A stretch of 64,000 nucleotides of DNA from Nonomuraea typhae (GTDB lineage: Bacteria > Actinomycetota > Actinomycetes > Streptosporangiales > Streptosporangiaceae), in the NCBI RefSeq assembly GCF_009760925.1, contig NZ_VRLV01000003.1:1-64000 (forward strand), written 5' to 3'. Below, in pieces: positions 23,772 through 32,314 of the stretch; within the stretch, counting starts at the first letter, position 1; each line of letters begins with the position of its first letter. The translations under genes were made by a program, and so were the position numbers. The notes beneath the pieces are model-generated. The model was not told the origin of the DNA and did no database searches. It saw only the letters and a program-made list of their open reading frames with translations.

Positions 23772-24040
23772 CCACGGTCCTGCCGTGCCCGAGCGGCGTC
23801 TGCCAACCTTCTAGGTGCGCTCGGGCTCGCCCCGGCCGATGGGCAGAGCGCCGACCTGACCGCGTCGTCCGGCCTCACGCCCAACGACGCGGCGGCGCTC
23901 GACGCCGTCGTGGTGGCCCCCGGGTGCAGCATCCGGGCGGTGCAGGTCGCTCTCGGCATCACCCACCCCGGCACCGTGCGCACCATCGACCGACCTGGCC
24001 GCCACCGGGCTCGCGGAGCATCGTCGCCGGCGTCGTCAAC
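23772..24040 (+). pseudogene. MarR-family regulator relic
   Basis: In one frame: RARAASANLLGALGLAPADG, then LTASSGLTPNDAAALDAVVV, APGCSIRAVQVALGITHPGT and VRTIDR, the first two-thirds of a MarR winged helix including the recognition helix. At about 23991 an extra base shifts the frame; the expected continuation (LAATGLAEHRRRRRQ) is in the next frame. No start codon precedes it and the C-terminal dimer helices are missing. It lies beside the ATATCGCG repeats and may be the former regulator of the neighbouring gene. Confidence 0.65.
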
Positions 24041-24104
24041 CTACGCGCTGCTGTTCTGGCTCTATCTCACCGCACTCACGAGAATGCCGGTGGCACGCGC
24101 GGGC

Positions 24105-24950
24105 TCAGCACCGTTTGGCCTTCGGGAACAGCTCACACACCTGGTCCGTCGGCATCAGCGCCCACCGGCCCTGGTCAGATTTGCTGTAGAAGGAGCGGAA
24201 GTCACGGACTTTGCCGGTCACCCGGAACGGGCCATCCGGCCCGTTGATCACGAGTTGCTCGGACCGTTCGTCAGCCAGGACGGTGACCAGGAGGTCGAAC
24301 TCGTAGTACGCCTGCCCGGCCTCGACCTCCAGGCTCAGCGTGACCCGCTCGTCCTTCTTCAGGTCGATCTGCTTGCGGCCGAAGTACCGGACGTCCGGCT
24401 CCTTCCTGGTGGTGAAACGGGGGGCGGCCGCGTCGAGGTCCGCCCGGATTTCGACCGTGGAGACCTCCCCGCCGAAGTTCGCGCCCAGATACGCCCCCGC
24501 CGACCTGGGCTCACGCGCCAGCACGCGCGGTTTCACGTCGATGATGCGCACGCCGGCGCGCCGCCCCGTCAGGACCACCGTGATGATCGTCCCTCCGATC
24601 GGCGCGGCCTTGTGGCGGGTCAGCAGCGCCTGCCGTTCGGCGGGCGTGACATGGCCGCCCAGCAGGACTCTGCGCCCGTCCGGGTCGGTCACCGGCATTC
24701 TCAGCGCGAGGGGCACATCACCGGTCTCCACGCTCACGTGGCCGATCGTGACCGGCGCGGCGCCGCTGATCCGATCGACCACGTCCGTGCCCGCGGCGTT
24801 GTACCAGGAGGTGAACACCACTCCTATGCCCGCCACGAGCACCGCGCTGACGATTCCGGCCACCCACGTGCGCGCCGGTGTCCACCCGCCGGTCTCGGAC
24901 CGCTCCCGCGCCTCGGGCGCGCCATCGCTCCCGTCTCGCCCGTTGCCCAT
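24105..24950 (-). CDS. Membrane-anchored protein, paralogue of the gene at 2148-2951
   Basis: 281 residues: a cytoplasmic acidic/basic N-terminus (MGNGRDGSDGAPEARERSET), one transmembrane helix at about 27-48, and an extracytoplasmic domain. The last 140 residues align with the 2148 protein (GVRIIDVKPRV / VRIIGMRARV; YFGRKQIDLKKDE / YFGGRSVELKKGE; ending RDFRSFYSKSDQGRWALMP / ARYAAAYKYDASTHRWVPL). A lone Cys pair (VCELFPKAKRC) closes this copy only. GAAGGAG precedes the ATG. The start region is identical over 18 bp to that of the gene at 27808. Function unknown. Confidence 0.75.
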   Translation of the reverse strand: MGNGRDGSDGAPEARERSETGGWTPARTWVAGIVSAVLVAGIGVVFTSWYNAAGTDVVDRISGAAPVTIGHVSVETGDVPLALRMPVTDPDGRRVLLGGHVTPAERQALLTRHKAAPIGGTIITVVLTGRRAGVRIIDVKPRVLAREPRSAGAYLGANFGGEVSTVEIRADLDAAAPRFTTRKEPDVRYFGRKQIDLKKDERVTLSLEVEAGQAYYEFDLLVTVLADERSEQLVINGPDGPFRVTGKVRDFRSFYSKSDQGRWALMPTDQVCELFPKAKRC

Positions 24951-25168
24951 GGTGCGATCTCCTTCTCCGGGAAGGGGAAATACGCGAACAGGCTCCGCCG
25001 TACAGCGTGGATCTTGACGGTACACCGGCCAGGCCGGCACGGACAGTCCGCGAGCCAGGACCCACTGGCTCTGACGCGATTCCTTGGGCTGGGTGTTCCT
25101 GACGCTGGGCGTGGTCACGACCCTGTTACGCTTCCCCGCGCTCCGCACCGCTGAGCCGTCGCCGGAGG

Positions 25169-27808
25169 TCAGCGCGTCGCGTGCAGGTTGCCGTTGTGGC
25201 TGCCGATGTACACCATGCCGCCCGCCACGACCGGTGCCGTGCCGAAGGCGTCGCCGGATTCCAGTGTCCACCGGCGGGTGCCGGTCGCGGTGGCGACGGC
25301 GTGCAACGTGCCGTCCCCTGCCTGGACGTACATGGTGCCGGCGGCCGGCACGGGGAAGTCGGCCAGCCATCCCGGCCCGCCGCTGAGGGGGTAGGTCCAG
25401 CGGAGCTTGCCGGTGGCGGTGTCCACGGCGTCCACTCTGACCCCGCTGTGCGTCAGGTACGCGACGCCGCCGGCGACGGCCAGGGTGGTCGTCGCCTCGC
25501 CGGCGGTGCCGACCTCGAACGTGCGCCGCACCCTGCCCGTGGTCGCGTCGAGCCTGTGCAGCGCTCCCCCGCCGCCGGCGTAGACGTCGCCACCGGACAC
25601 CACCAGGCCGGCGAAGCTCGGGGTGGCGACCCGGAAACGCCAGGCGAGCCTGCCGGTGATCCGGTCCAGCGCGTAGAGCCGGCCGTCCGCGAGGGCGACG
25701 TAGACGGTGCCGCCGGAAACGGTGACACGGGCCGCTCCCTCCTTCGCGTCCACGGGGAAGCGCCAGCGGCGGGTCCCCGACCGGGCGTCCAGCGCCACGA
25801 CGCCGGCACTGCCCGTGACGTAGACCAGCTCGCCCGCCACGTGCGGGGTGAGGCCCTGGATGGGGTCACCGGTCTCGGCCTTCCACCGGGTACGGCCCGC
25901 CGCCTCGTCGAGCGCGATGACCCGCCCGTCGGCGGTCCAGGCGTAGACGGTGCCGCGACCGGCCGCGAGACCGCTCGCTTGCGCGATCTCACGGCTCCAC
26001 CGCGTCCGCCCCGAGGAGCCGGACAGCGCGTGGACCCGGCCGGGGAGGGTGGCGGCGTACACGGTGCCACCCGCCGGGATCGGCCCCGCCGTGACGAATC
26101 CCCCCATCCCGCGGCTCCAGCGCAGGGTGCCGGAGGCCGCGTCCAGCACGTGCACCTCAGCGTGGGTGCTCGCGTACACGCGGCCGTCCGCCACCAGCAG
26201 CGCACCGATCGGCTCGTCGGCGGGGAAGACCCAGCCCGCCCGCGGCGCGGGCTCGGCGACGGTCGCAGCCGGCTCGTAGCGGGCCAGCAGCGCCCGCTGC
26301 AGCACCGGGGTGAGCGACCGCAGGACCCTGCGCGAGCTGGACCGCAGCAGGACCAGGGCCGGGCCCGCGGTGACGATGGACTCGCTGACGCTGCCGCCGG
26401 GCAGGGGGATCGACTGCGTCAGCGCATGGCTGGTCTCGGTGACCGGGTCGTACCTGCCCGTCTCCTTGATGCGGCCGACGAGGGCCTCGAACACCTCCCT
26501 CGCGGCCCCCGGAGTGGCGAACATCCACGCGACCGAGACGGACACCTCCGCACCCACGTCGCCGGCCGGGATCCAGTCGCAACCGGCGGGCTTCGGCGTG
26601 AGCGCTCCGTTCACCGTCCGCCGCACGGGTCCGGGGAGGTAGCCGCCGAGCCCCGCCGACGCCACGTCCAGAAGCGCGCACGCGTCCGGCCAGCGTGACA
26701 GGGGCAGCCCGCCGGGCCGTCCGCGGACCAGCTCGTAGGCGACGATCGCACCGATCTCGTCGTGCACAAAGGCCATGTCCTCGGTGGCGCCGACCAGGCG
26801 GGGTATGGCGGCGGGCGTGGCGATCGGCAGTGCGAGGACGCGGCCCGTGGCGGTCTCCAGCGAGATCAGGAACTTGGGCGTCGGCCGGATGCCGTCGAGC
26901 GCGTCGGCGCTCGCGCCGGTCACCTCCGGGTAGGACCCCACCAGAAGGGGGCGGCTCCACCGCTCCCGCCCCGTGAGGGGAGGTCCGCTGAGCGCCGCCC
27001 GCGCCCCGGACAGCAATCTGCCGTCCGGAGCGACGAACGACTGCGCGCCCCGGACGGTGACGGCCAGATGGCCGTCGTCGCCCGCGGTCACCCCGGACGA
27101 CGGGTGGTCCGCCGGTCCGGCGGGCACCGGCAGGGGACGCCTCCACGCGGGGCGCAGGGTCCGCGGGTCCAGTGAGACGAGCTCGATGCGATCCCGGCAT
27201 TCGGTGAGCAACGCCACCGATCGGCCGGCGGCGGCGCCGTACGAGACGCAGCCGTGCGAGCGGCGCGTCCGCGCGGTGACCTCGCCCGTGCGGAGGCCGA
27301 AGGAGGTGATCGTGGACGGCGCGGCCGGCCGGTCGAGGATCGTGACGGCGCCCTCGCTCACCATGATGCCGCCCTCGGCGGTGACCGTCCTCCGCCACAA
27401 CAGGCGGCCGCCCGCCAGGTCGTAGGCCGCCAGCCCGCGCTCGGCCGCATCGGGCGCGCGCCTCGCCACGACGACCGTCTCGCCCGCGAGCCAGGCCGCC
27501 GTGGCGGGTACGGCTTCCGCCGCGATGGTGTAGCGGCGCCGGCCGGTCCGCGAGTCGTGCACGTCCACCGCGCCCCGCCCCGTCACGACGGCCAGCCCGC
27601 CCTCCGCGACGCCGTAGCGCGGTTCCGGAGGGCCCGGCGGCTCCTCCCCGACCGGCAGGGACCACGCCGTCCGCCAGGCGACCGGCCCCGGCAGCGGAGG
27701 CGCGGTGTCACCGGCGAGGACCGTGCAGGCCGCCACGAGCACCGCGCCGACGATGCCGGGCGCCCGGGCACGGGTTCTGCGCGCAGGCGCGTCTTGATCC
27801 ATGCCCAT
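25169..27808 (-). CDS. Lipoprotein with DUF3558-like segment and PQQ-type beta-propeller
   Basis: 879 residues. N-terminal signal with a lipobox-like VAAC (about residues 25-28), suggesting a lipid-anchored extracellular protein. A first set of propeller-like strands (about 60-350), a middle region with DACALLD and AGCDWIPAGD about 55 residues apart (as in DUF3558 lipoproteins; about 370-500), then at least seven PQQ/PQQ_2 blades in the C-terminal 360 residues, of the form VYA-x-DG-x-ALD-x-TG-x-xRW (for example TVYVALADGRLYALDRITGR). No PQQ-dehydrogenase catalytic residues were recognised, so a scaffold or sensor role is more likely than enzyme activity. The start at 27808 rather than 27802 is favoured because the 18-bp context matches the gene at 24950. 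Confidence 0.75.
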   Translation of the reverse strand: MGMDQDAPARRTRARAPGIVGAVLVAACTVLAGDTAPPLPGPVAWRTAWSLPVGEEPPGPPEPRYGVAEGGLAVVTGRGAVDVHDSRTGRRRYTIAAEAVPATAAWLAGETVVVARRAPDAAERGLAAYDLAGGRLLWRRTVTAEGGIMVSEGAVTILDRPAAPSTITSFGLRTGEVTARTRRSHGCVSYGAAAGRSVALLTECRDRIELVSLDPRTLRPAWRRPLPVPAGPADHPSSGVTAGDDGHLAVTVRGAQSFVAPDGRLLSGARAALSGPPLTGRERWSRPLLVGSYPEVTGASADALDGIRPTPKFLISLETATGRVLALPIATPAAIPRLVGATEDMAFVHDEIGAIVAYELVRGRPGGLPLSRWPDACALLDVASAGLGGYLPGPVRRTVNGALTPKPAGCDWIPAGDVGAEVSVSVAWMFATPGAAREVFEALVGRIKETGRYDPVTETSHALTQSIPLPGGSVSESIVTAGPALVLLRSSSRRVLRSLTPVLQRALLARYEPAATVAEPAPRAGWVFPADEPIGALLVADGRVYASTHAEVHVLDAASGTLRWSRGMGGFVTAGPIPAGGTVYAATLPGRVHALSGSSGRTRWSREIAQASGLAAGRGTVYAWTADGRVIALDEAAGRTRWKAETGDPIQGLTPHVAGELVYVTGSAGVVALDARSGTRRWRFPVDAKEGAARVTVSGGTVYVALADGRLYALDRITGRLAWRFRVATPSFAGLVVSGGDVYAGGGGALHRLDATTGRVRRTFEVGTAGEATTTLAVAGGVAYLTHSGVRVDAVDTATGKLRWTYPLSGGPGWLADFPVPAAGTMYVQAGDGTLHAVATATGTRRWTLESGDAFGTAPVVAGGMVYIGSHNGNLHATR

Positions 27809-27905
27809 GGTGCGATCTCCCCGGTTGGAAGGACGCCTCAGTTCGAGGATCTTGATGACCGAAGGTACACCGCGGCCACGCCGCCGGGCAGGTTTCCGGC
27901 GTACC

Positions 27906-28688
27906 TCAGGCGCCGGCGCCGCCGTCCACCGGCACGATCGCGCCGGTCACCATCGAGGCCCGGTCGCTGAGCAGCCACGCGGCCGCCTCGGCGACCTCAC
28001 CGGGCTCGGCCATCCGGCCGAGCGGGATCGAGGCCGTCATCTGCTCGGCGATGCCGGGGACCGCCGCCTCCCACGCGGCGATCATCTCCGTGGCGGTGCC
28101 GCCGGGGGTGATGCCGTTCACCCGGATGCCGTCACGGGCCCAGCTCACCGCGGCGGTCTCGGTGATGCTGTTGAGCGCACGCTTCATGGCGCCGTAGGCG
28201 GGCAGGGCGGGGTTCGCGCGGCGGCTGCCGATGCTCGAGGTGTTGACGATCGCCCCGCCGCCGGTACGCCGCATGAGGGCGGCCTCGGCGGTCATGGCGG
28301 TCCAGTGCGCCCGGAAGTTCACCGTGAACTGCTCCTCGACGTCCTCCTCGCTCGTGGTGTCGAGCGGGCCGGGCTGCTGGCCCGCCCCGCCGTTGTTGAA
28401 CGCGCCGTCGAGCCGTCCGTGCAGCTCCTCGACCCGGCCGAGGGCCGCGCGGATGCTCGCGCGGTCGGCCAGGTCCAGGGTGACGGCGTCGGCGACGCCG
28501 CCGTCCGCGCGGATCTCGGCGACGATCCGCCGCAGGGCGCCGGTGCCACGGGCGGCGAGGACGACGGCGGCCCCCTCGCGGGCGAAGAGCCGGGCCGCGG
28601 CCGCCCCGATGCCGCGGCTGGCGCCGGTGATGAACACCACCTTGCCGGTCAGCAGGCCGATGGGTGCGTGGTCGATGTCGCTCGTCAT
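27906..28688 (-). CDS. Short-chain dehydrogenase/reductase (SDR)
   Basis: 260 residues, classical SDR. NAD(P)-binding TGASRGIG (about 21-28), a NNGG in place of the usual NNAG, catalytic Ser in VNTSSIGSR, Tyr and Lys in AYGAMKRAL (Y-x-x-x-K), and RVNGITPGGTATEM. The C-terminus SMVTGAIVPVDGGAGA is standard. It is divergent from an XRE regulator 86 bp away, a very common pair in which the regulator represses the SDR. Substrate unknown. Confidence 0.9.
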   Translation of the reverse strand: MTSDIDHAPIGLLTGKVVFITGASRGIGAAAARLFAREGAAVVLAARGTGALRRIVAEIRADGGVADAVTLDLADRASIRAALGRVEELHGRLDGAFNNGGAGQQPGPLDTTSEEDVEEQFTVNFRAHWTAMTAEAALMRRTGGGAIVNTSSIGSRRANPALPAYGAMKRALNSITETAAVSWARDGIRVNGITPGGTATEMIAAWEAAVPGIAEQMTASIPLGRMAEPGEVAEAAAWLLSDRASMVTGAIVPVDGGAGA

Positions 28689-28774
28689 GCCGGCAGTGTC
28701 TGTCCGGCCGGCGGGCGGGAGGCAGGCACGGGGAGTACCAGGATCCGCCGCCGCACCACGTGCACACTGGGGAG

Positions 28775-29617
28775 ATGGACAAACGGGAACTCGGGGCGTT
28801 CCTCCGCAGCCGTCGCGAGCGGCTCCGGCCGCAGGACGCCGGCCTGCCCTCGGGCCCGCGACGCCGGACACCGGGGCTGCGCCGCGAGGAGGTGGCGGTC
28901 CTCGCGCACATCTCCACGGAGTACTACGTCCGGCTCGAGCAGGGCCGGGCGCCGCGGCCGTCGGCCGAGGTCCTCGCCGGGATCGCCGGGGCACTGCGGC
29001 TCACCGGCGCCGAGTCCGATCATCTCCACCTCCTGGCGGGCACCGCGCCGAGCCGTACCGGACTGCATCGGCGCGACGTCCGGCCGAGCATCCTCGCGCT
29101 CCTCGATCGGCTGCCGCAGACGGCCGCCTTCGTCATGTCGGCCGCGTTCGAGGTGCTCGCGTGGAACGACCTCGCGGCCGCGCTCATGCGGGACTTCGCC
29201 GGGCTCTCCGCCGAAGAGCGCAATCTCGCGCGCTGGGCGTTCCTCGCGGCTGACGCCGATGCGGGGCCGTACGGCGTCTCCGATGCCGCGGAGTTCCGGC
29301 TCCACGTCGTCATGGAGCTCCGGTCCGCCCTCGCGCGCTATCCGGCCGACCCCGCGGTGGCCGGGCTCGTCGCCGAGCTCCGCGACGCCAGCCCCGACTT
29401 CGCCCGGCTCTGGGAACGGCACGACGTGCAGGCCGCGCCGGCGCTCACCAAGACGTTCCGTCATCCGGTCGCCGGGGAGATCACCGTCGACTGCGACTCG
29501 CTCGCGCTCACGGACCGCGACCAGCACCTGGTGCTCTACAGCGCGCCGCAGGGATCCCGCGACGCCGACGCCCTGGCTCTTCTGAATGTCCTGGGAACCA
29601 CCCAGATAATCGGTTAG
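28775..29617 (+). CDS. XRE-family regulator with MmyB-like ligand domain
   Basis: 280 residues. Helix-turn-helix at about 10-70 (LGAFLRSRRERLRPQDAGLP, RRTPGLRREEVAVLAHISTE, YYVRLEQGRAPRPS), then the MmyB-like ligand-binding domain (SAAFEVLAWNDLAAALMRDF, and KTFRHPVAGEITVDCDSLAL near the end). These regulators bind fatty-acid-like ligands and commonly control a divergent SDR, as here. The purine run GGGGAG directly abuts the ATG at 28775, too close for a good Shine-Dalgarno, so the transcript may be leaderless. Confidence 0.88.
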   Translation: MDKRELGAFLRSRRERLRPQDAGLPSGPRRRTPGLRREEVAVLAHISTEYYVRLEQGRAPRPSAEVLAGIAGALRLTGAESDHLHLLAGTAPSRTGLHRRDVRPSILALLDRLPQTAAFVMSAAFEVLAWNDLAAALMRDFAGLSAEERNLARWAFLAADADAGPYGVSDAAEFRLHVVMELRSALARYPADPAVAGLVAELRDASPDFARLWERHDVQAAPALTKTFRHPVAGEITVDCDSLALTDRDQHLVLYSAPQGSRDADALALLNVLGTTQIIG

Positions 29618-29619
29618 AT

Positions 29620-29647
29620 ATGCATATATGGGTATTTAATGCATATA
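29620..29647 (+). promoter_or_regulatory. AT-rich direct repeat upstream of the DUF1876 gene
   Basis: ATGCATATA occurs at 29620-29628 and 29639-29647, 19 bp apart, in the only strongly AT-rich patch of this region, right after the XRE stop. Likely promoter or operator of the gene at 29682. Confidence 0.4.
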
Positions 29648-29681
29648 AAGCGCATCCTGCATGATTAAGGAGCGTTGGGAG

Positions 29682-29942
29682 ATGAACGACAAGCACTGGA
29701 CCGTGGAGATCGACCTGTCCGAGCAGGGCGACCTCACCACCGCACACGCCATGCTCGCCGCCCCGGGCAGCGCGCCCATGCACGGGTACGGCGAAGCCCA
29801 CCGCAATCCGGTCGACCCGCCCGCCGCCCGCATCGGCGACGAGATCGCGGTCGCCCGCGCACTGACGGCCCTGACCGACAAGCTGCACGGGGCCGCCTCC
29901 ACGGACGTCGAGCACAACGTCGGGCAGATGTCCGCCAGGTGA
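29682..29942 (+). CDS. DUF1876 family protein
   Basis: 86 residues matching DUF1876 (dsRNA-binding-like fold): KHWTVEIDLSEQGDLTTAHA, then GYGEAHRNPVDPPAARIGDE and IAVARALTALTDKLHGAA. The ATG at 29682 is chosen over 29661 because AAGGAG lies 9 nt upstream of it. Function unknown; members are typical of actinomycetes, often stress-related. A strong hairpin follows. Confidence 0.85.
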   Translation: MNDKHWTVEIDLSEQGDLTTAHAMLAAPGSAPMHGYGEAHRNPVDPPAARIGDEIAVARALTALTDKLHGAASTDVEHNVGQMSAR

Positions 29943-29970
29943 GGGAGGAGCATGAGGCCGCATGACACGA

Positions 29971-30006
29971 AAGGGCCGGTCGGGCGCACGCAACCCGCCG
30001 GCCCTT
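29971..30006 (+). terminator. Hairpin terminator after the DUF1876 gene
   Basis: AAGGGCCGG-T-CGGG pairs with CCCG-CCGGCCCTT (13 bp, one bulged T, 9-nt loop). It lies 28 bp past the stop and ahead of the efflux operon. Confidence 0.75.
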
Positions 30007-30115
30007 CTCAAGCGGTCACCCGCGGCGCCTCCGGCCCCGAGCTCCCCCGAATGGGCTAGCCCCTTTCGCCCTCTTGCGGGATCCCGTACGGCGGCGCCCG
30101 CCGGACACTCCTGGC

Positions 30116-30631
30116 ATGTCCATCAGGAGAAACGTCTTCGCGGCGCTGGCCCTGCTGACGGCCTGCGGGAACACCGGCACGACGGCCGGCAGGCCGGGCA
30201 CGCCGCAGGAAGCCATGGCGGTCATGCGCGAGCTCGCCACGTGCCTGCGCGCCAACGGCCTGCCGCGGTTCCCCCACCCGGTGCTCGACCAGACGGGCGA
30301 ACCGGGCTTCCCCAGCGGCGCCCCCGCGCCGCCGCAGGACGCGCTCGACGCGTGCGCGTCCGTCATCGACCGGTTGCCCGCGCAGGGGCAGCGTGTGCGC
30401 GTGCCGAGCCGGGAGGAGATGGCGTCCTGGCGCCGCTTCGCGGAGTGCATGCGCGGCAACGGGCTGCCGGCCTGGCCCGACCCCAACCCGGACGGCACGT
30501 TTTCCCTGCCCGCGGAGCTGCTGGACAAGCGGGCCTTCATGCGCCAGACGGGCACGTGCAACCAGCACAACCCCGACCCGGGCAAGGGGCTGAAGGTGCT
30601 CGGCCCGGACGACAGGAACGGCCGTGGGTAG
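30116..30631 (+). CDS. Lipoprotein, first gene of the MacAB-like operon
   Basis: 171 residues. Signal peptide with lipobox LTAC (AALALLTACGNTG), so it should be anchored outside the membrane after cleavage. Two matching segments each contain a Cys: ATCLRANGLPRFPHP and AECMRGNGLPAWPDP, showing an internal duplication. No enzymatic motif. The gene overlaps the adaptor by 8 bp and is thus translated with it. A role as surface accessory of the transporter is inferred. Confidence 0.78.
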   Translation: MSIRRNVFAALALLTACGNTGTTAGRPGTPQEAMAVMRELATCLRANGLPRFPHPVLDQTGEPGFPSGAPAPPQDALDACASVIDRLPAQGQRVRVPSREEMASWRRFAECMRGNGLPAWPDPNPDGTFSLPAELLDKRAFMRQTGTCNQHNPDPGKGLKVLGPDDRNGRG

Positions 30632-31652
30632 GGCACGCGGCATGGTCGCGGCCGGGGTGGTCCTCGCCGCGACGGCCTGCGCCGTACGGCAGAGCCCGGC
30701 ACGGCCCGCCCCGCCCGGCGTCGAGACCACGCCGGTCACCCGCACCGACGTCGCCCAGCGCGAACGGGTCACCGGCACGCTGGGCTTCGCGGGCCGCCAC
30801 ACCGTGTCCGTGGCGGGAGAAGGCGGCGTGGTCACCTCGCTGCCGGTGCCCGGCGCCACCCTGACGCGCGGCGGCACGGTGTACGAGCTGTCCGGCCGCA
30901 AGGTCACGCTCATGTACGGCAAGCGCCCCGCCTGGCGCACCCTGGCCCGAGGCGTGCCCGACGGCCTGGACGTCCTCCAGCTCGAACGCAACCTCAAGGC
31001 CATGGGCCACGGAGCCGCCCTGACCGTGGACCGCCGCTTCTCCGCGGCGACCTCCTGGGCCGTGCGCCGCTGGCAGGACGCGGCGAACCTGCCCGTCACC
31101 GGCCGCGTCGGCCTCGGCCAGGTGGTGTTCCTGCCCGGCCCGGTGCGGGTGGCGGCCCGGCTGGCGGACGTGGGCGCCCCGGCCGGCTACGGGGCCGAGG
31201 TGGTGCGCTTCACCGGCACCGCCAGGGTGATCGACGTGAAGCTCCAGCCGGCCGTCGCGCCGCGGATCAGGGCCGGTGACGGGGTCTCGGTCACGCTGCC
31301 CGGCGGCGAGCGGGCCGCCGGGCGCGTCACGCGCGTCAGCAGGGTCGCGGTGACCTCGGCGGAGCAGGGCGCGGTGATCCCGGTGACGATCATGCTCACG
31401 GGCGGGACGCCGCCCAGGGGCCTCGACCAGGCTCAGGTCCAGGTCGCGATCACCTCACGGCTGCACAGGAACGTGCTGGCCGTGCCGATCCCGTCGCTCG
31501 TGGCCCGTCCGGGCGGCGCCTACGACGTCGTGGCCCCGGGCCGCGGGAACATCCCGGTCACGATCGGGCTGTTCGACGAGACCGCCGGACTGGTGGAGGT
31601 GAGCGGGCCCGGCCTGGCCGAGGGCATGGCCGTGGAGGTGCCGCCGCGATGA
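30624..31652 (+). CDS. Efflux adaptor (HlyD/MacA-like) with peptidoglycan-binding segment
   Basis: 342 residues. Start GTG 30624, overlapping the previous stop. N-terminal signal with ATAC, a possible lipobox. After [20 protein letters not shown] (first barrel strand) there is a PG_binding_1 helix block ([19 protein letters not shown] ... [17 protein letters not shown], about 110-160) in place of the coiled-coil hairpin, followed by beta-barrel and membrane-proximal strands ([40 protein letters not shown]). Such adaptors partner MacB-type ABC exporters in Gram-positives. Its stop overlaps the ATPase start (ATGA). Confidence 0.85.
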   Translation: MGRARGMVAAGVVLAATACAVRQSPARPAPPGVETTPVTRTDVAQRERVTGTLGFAGRHTVSVAGEGGVVTSLPVPGATLTRGGTVYELSGRKVTLMYGKRPAWRTLARGVPDGLDVLQLERNLKAMGHGAALTVDRRFSAATSWAVRRWQDAANLPVTGRVGLGQVVFLPGPVRVAARLADVGAPAGYGAEVVRFTGTARVIDVKLQPAVAPRIRAGDGVSVTLPGGERAAGRVTRVSRVAVTSAEQGAVIPVTIMLTGGTPPRGLDQAQVQVAITSRLHRNVLAVPIPSLVARPGGAYDVVAPGRGNIPVTIGLFDETAGLVEVSGPGLAEGMAVEVPPR

Positions 31653-32314
31653 ACGTCATCGAGTTGCGCGACGTGCGCAAGTCCTATCCGCTGGCCGAGG
31701 CGGTGCGCGGGGTGAGCCTGACGATCGGCGAGGGCGAGATGGTGGCCGTCACCGGCCCGTCGGGATCGGGCAAGTCGACGCTCCTGCACCTGATGGCCGC
31801 CCTGGACCGGCCCACCTCGGGGTCGGTCGTCATCGCCGGGCACGCCGTCGAGCGCCTTCCGCCCGCCCGGCTCGCGGCGCTGCGCGCGCACGGCATCGGC
31901 ATGGTGTTCCAGCAGTTCTTCCTGCTCGACGCGCTGAACGTGCTGGACAACGTGGCAACCGGCCTGCTCTACCGCGGCATCCCGGCCCGGCGCCGGCGCC
32001 GGGCCGCGCGGGCGGCCCTGGAGAACGTGGGGCTGGGTCACCGCCTCAAGCACCGGGCCGGCACGTTGTCCGGCGGCGAACGCCAGCGTGCGGCCATCGC
32101 CCGTGCCCTGGCCGGCGAGCCGGTGATCCTCCTGGCCGACGAGCCGACCGGCAACCTCGACTCCGCCAACGGCCGCCAGATCGTCGGCCTCCTGCGGCGG
32201 CTCAACACCGAGGGCACGACCATCGTGATCATCACGCACGACCACGACGTCGCCGCCTCCTGCCACCGCCGGGTGGAACTGCGCGACGGGCAGGTGGCCG
32301 GCCATGCCCCTTGA
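31649..32314 (+). CDS. ABC transporter ATP-binding protein (MacB/LolD type)
   Basis: 221 residues with all ABC motifs: Walker [11 protein letters not shown]-loop VFQQFFLLD, signature LSGGERQR, Walker [11 protein letters not shown], and the switch His in [10 protein letters not shown]. The sequence is of the MacB/LolD/FtsE class that works with a single-domain FtsX-like permease. Overlaps both neighbours (ATGA with the adaptor, 11 bp with the permease), so the four genes are one translationally coupled unit. Confidence 0.92.
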   Translation: MNVIELRDVRKSYPLAEAVRGVSLTIGEGEMVAVTGPSGSGKSTLLHLMAALDRPTSGSVVIAGHAVERLPPARLAALRAHGIGMVFQQFFLLDALNVLDNVATGLLYRGIPARRRRRAARAALENVGLGHRLKHRAGTLSGGERQRAAIARALAGEPVILLADEPTGNLDSANGRQIVGLLRRLNTEGTTIVIITHDHDVAASCHRRVELRDGQVAGHAP

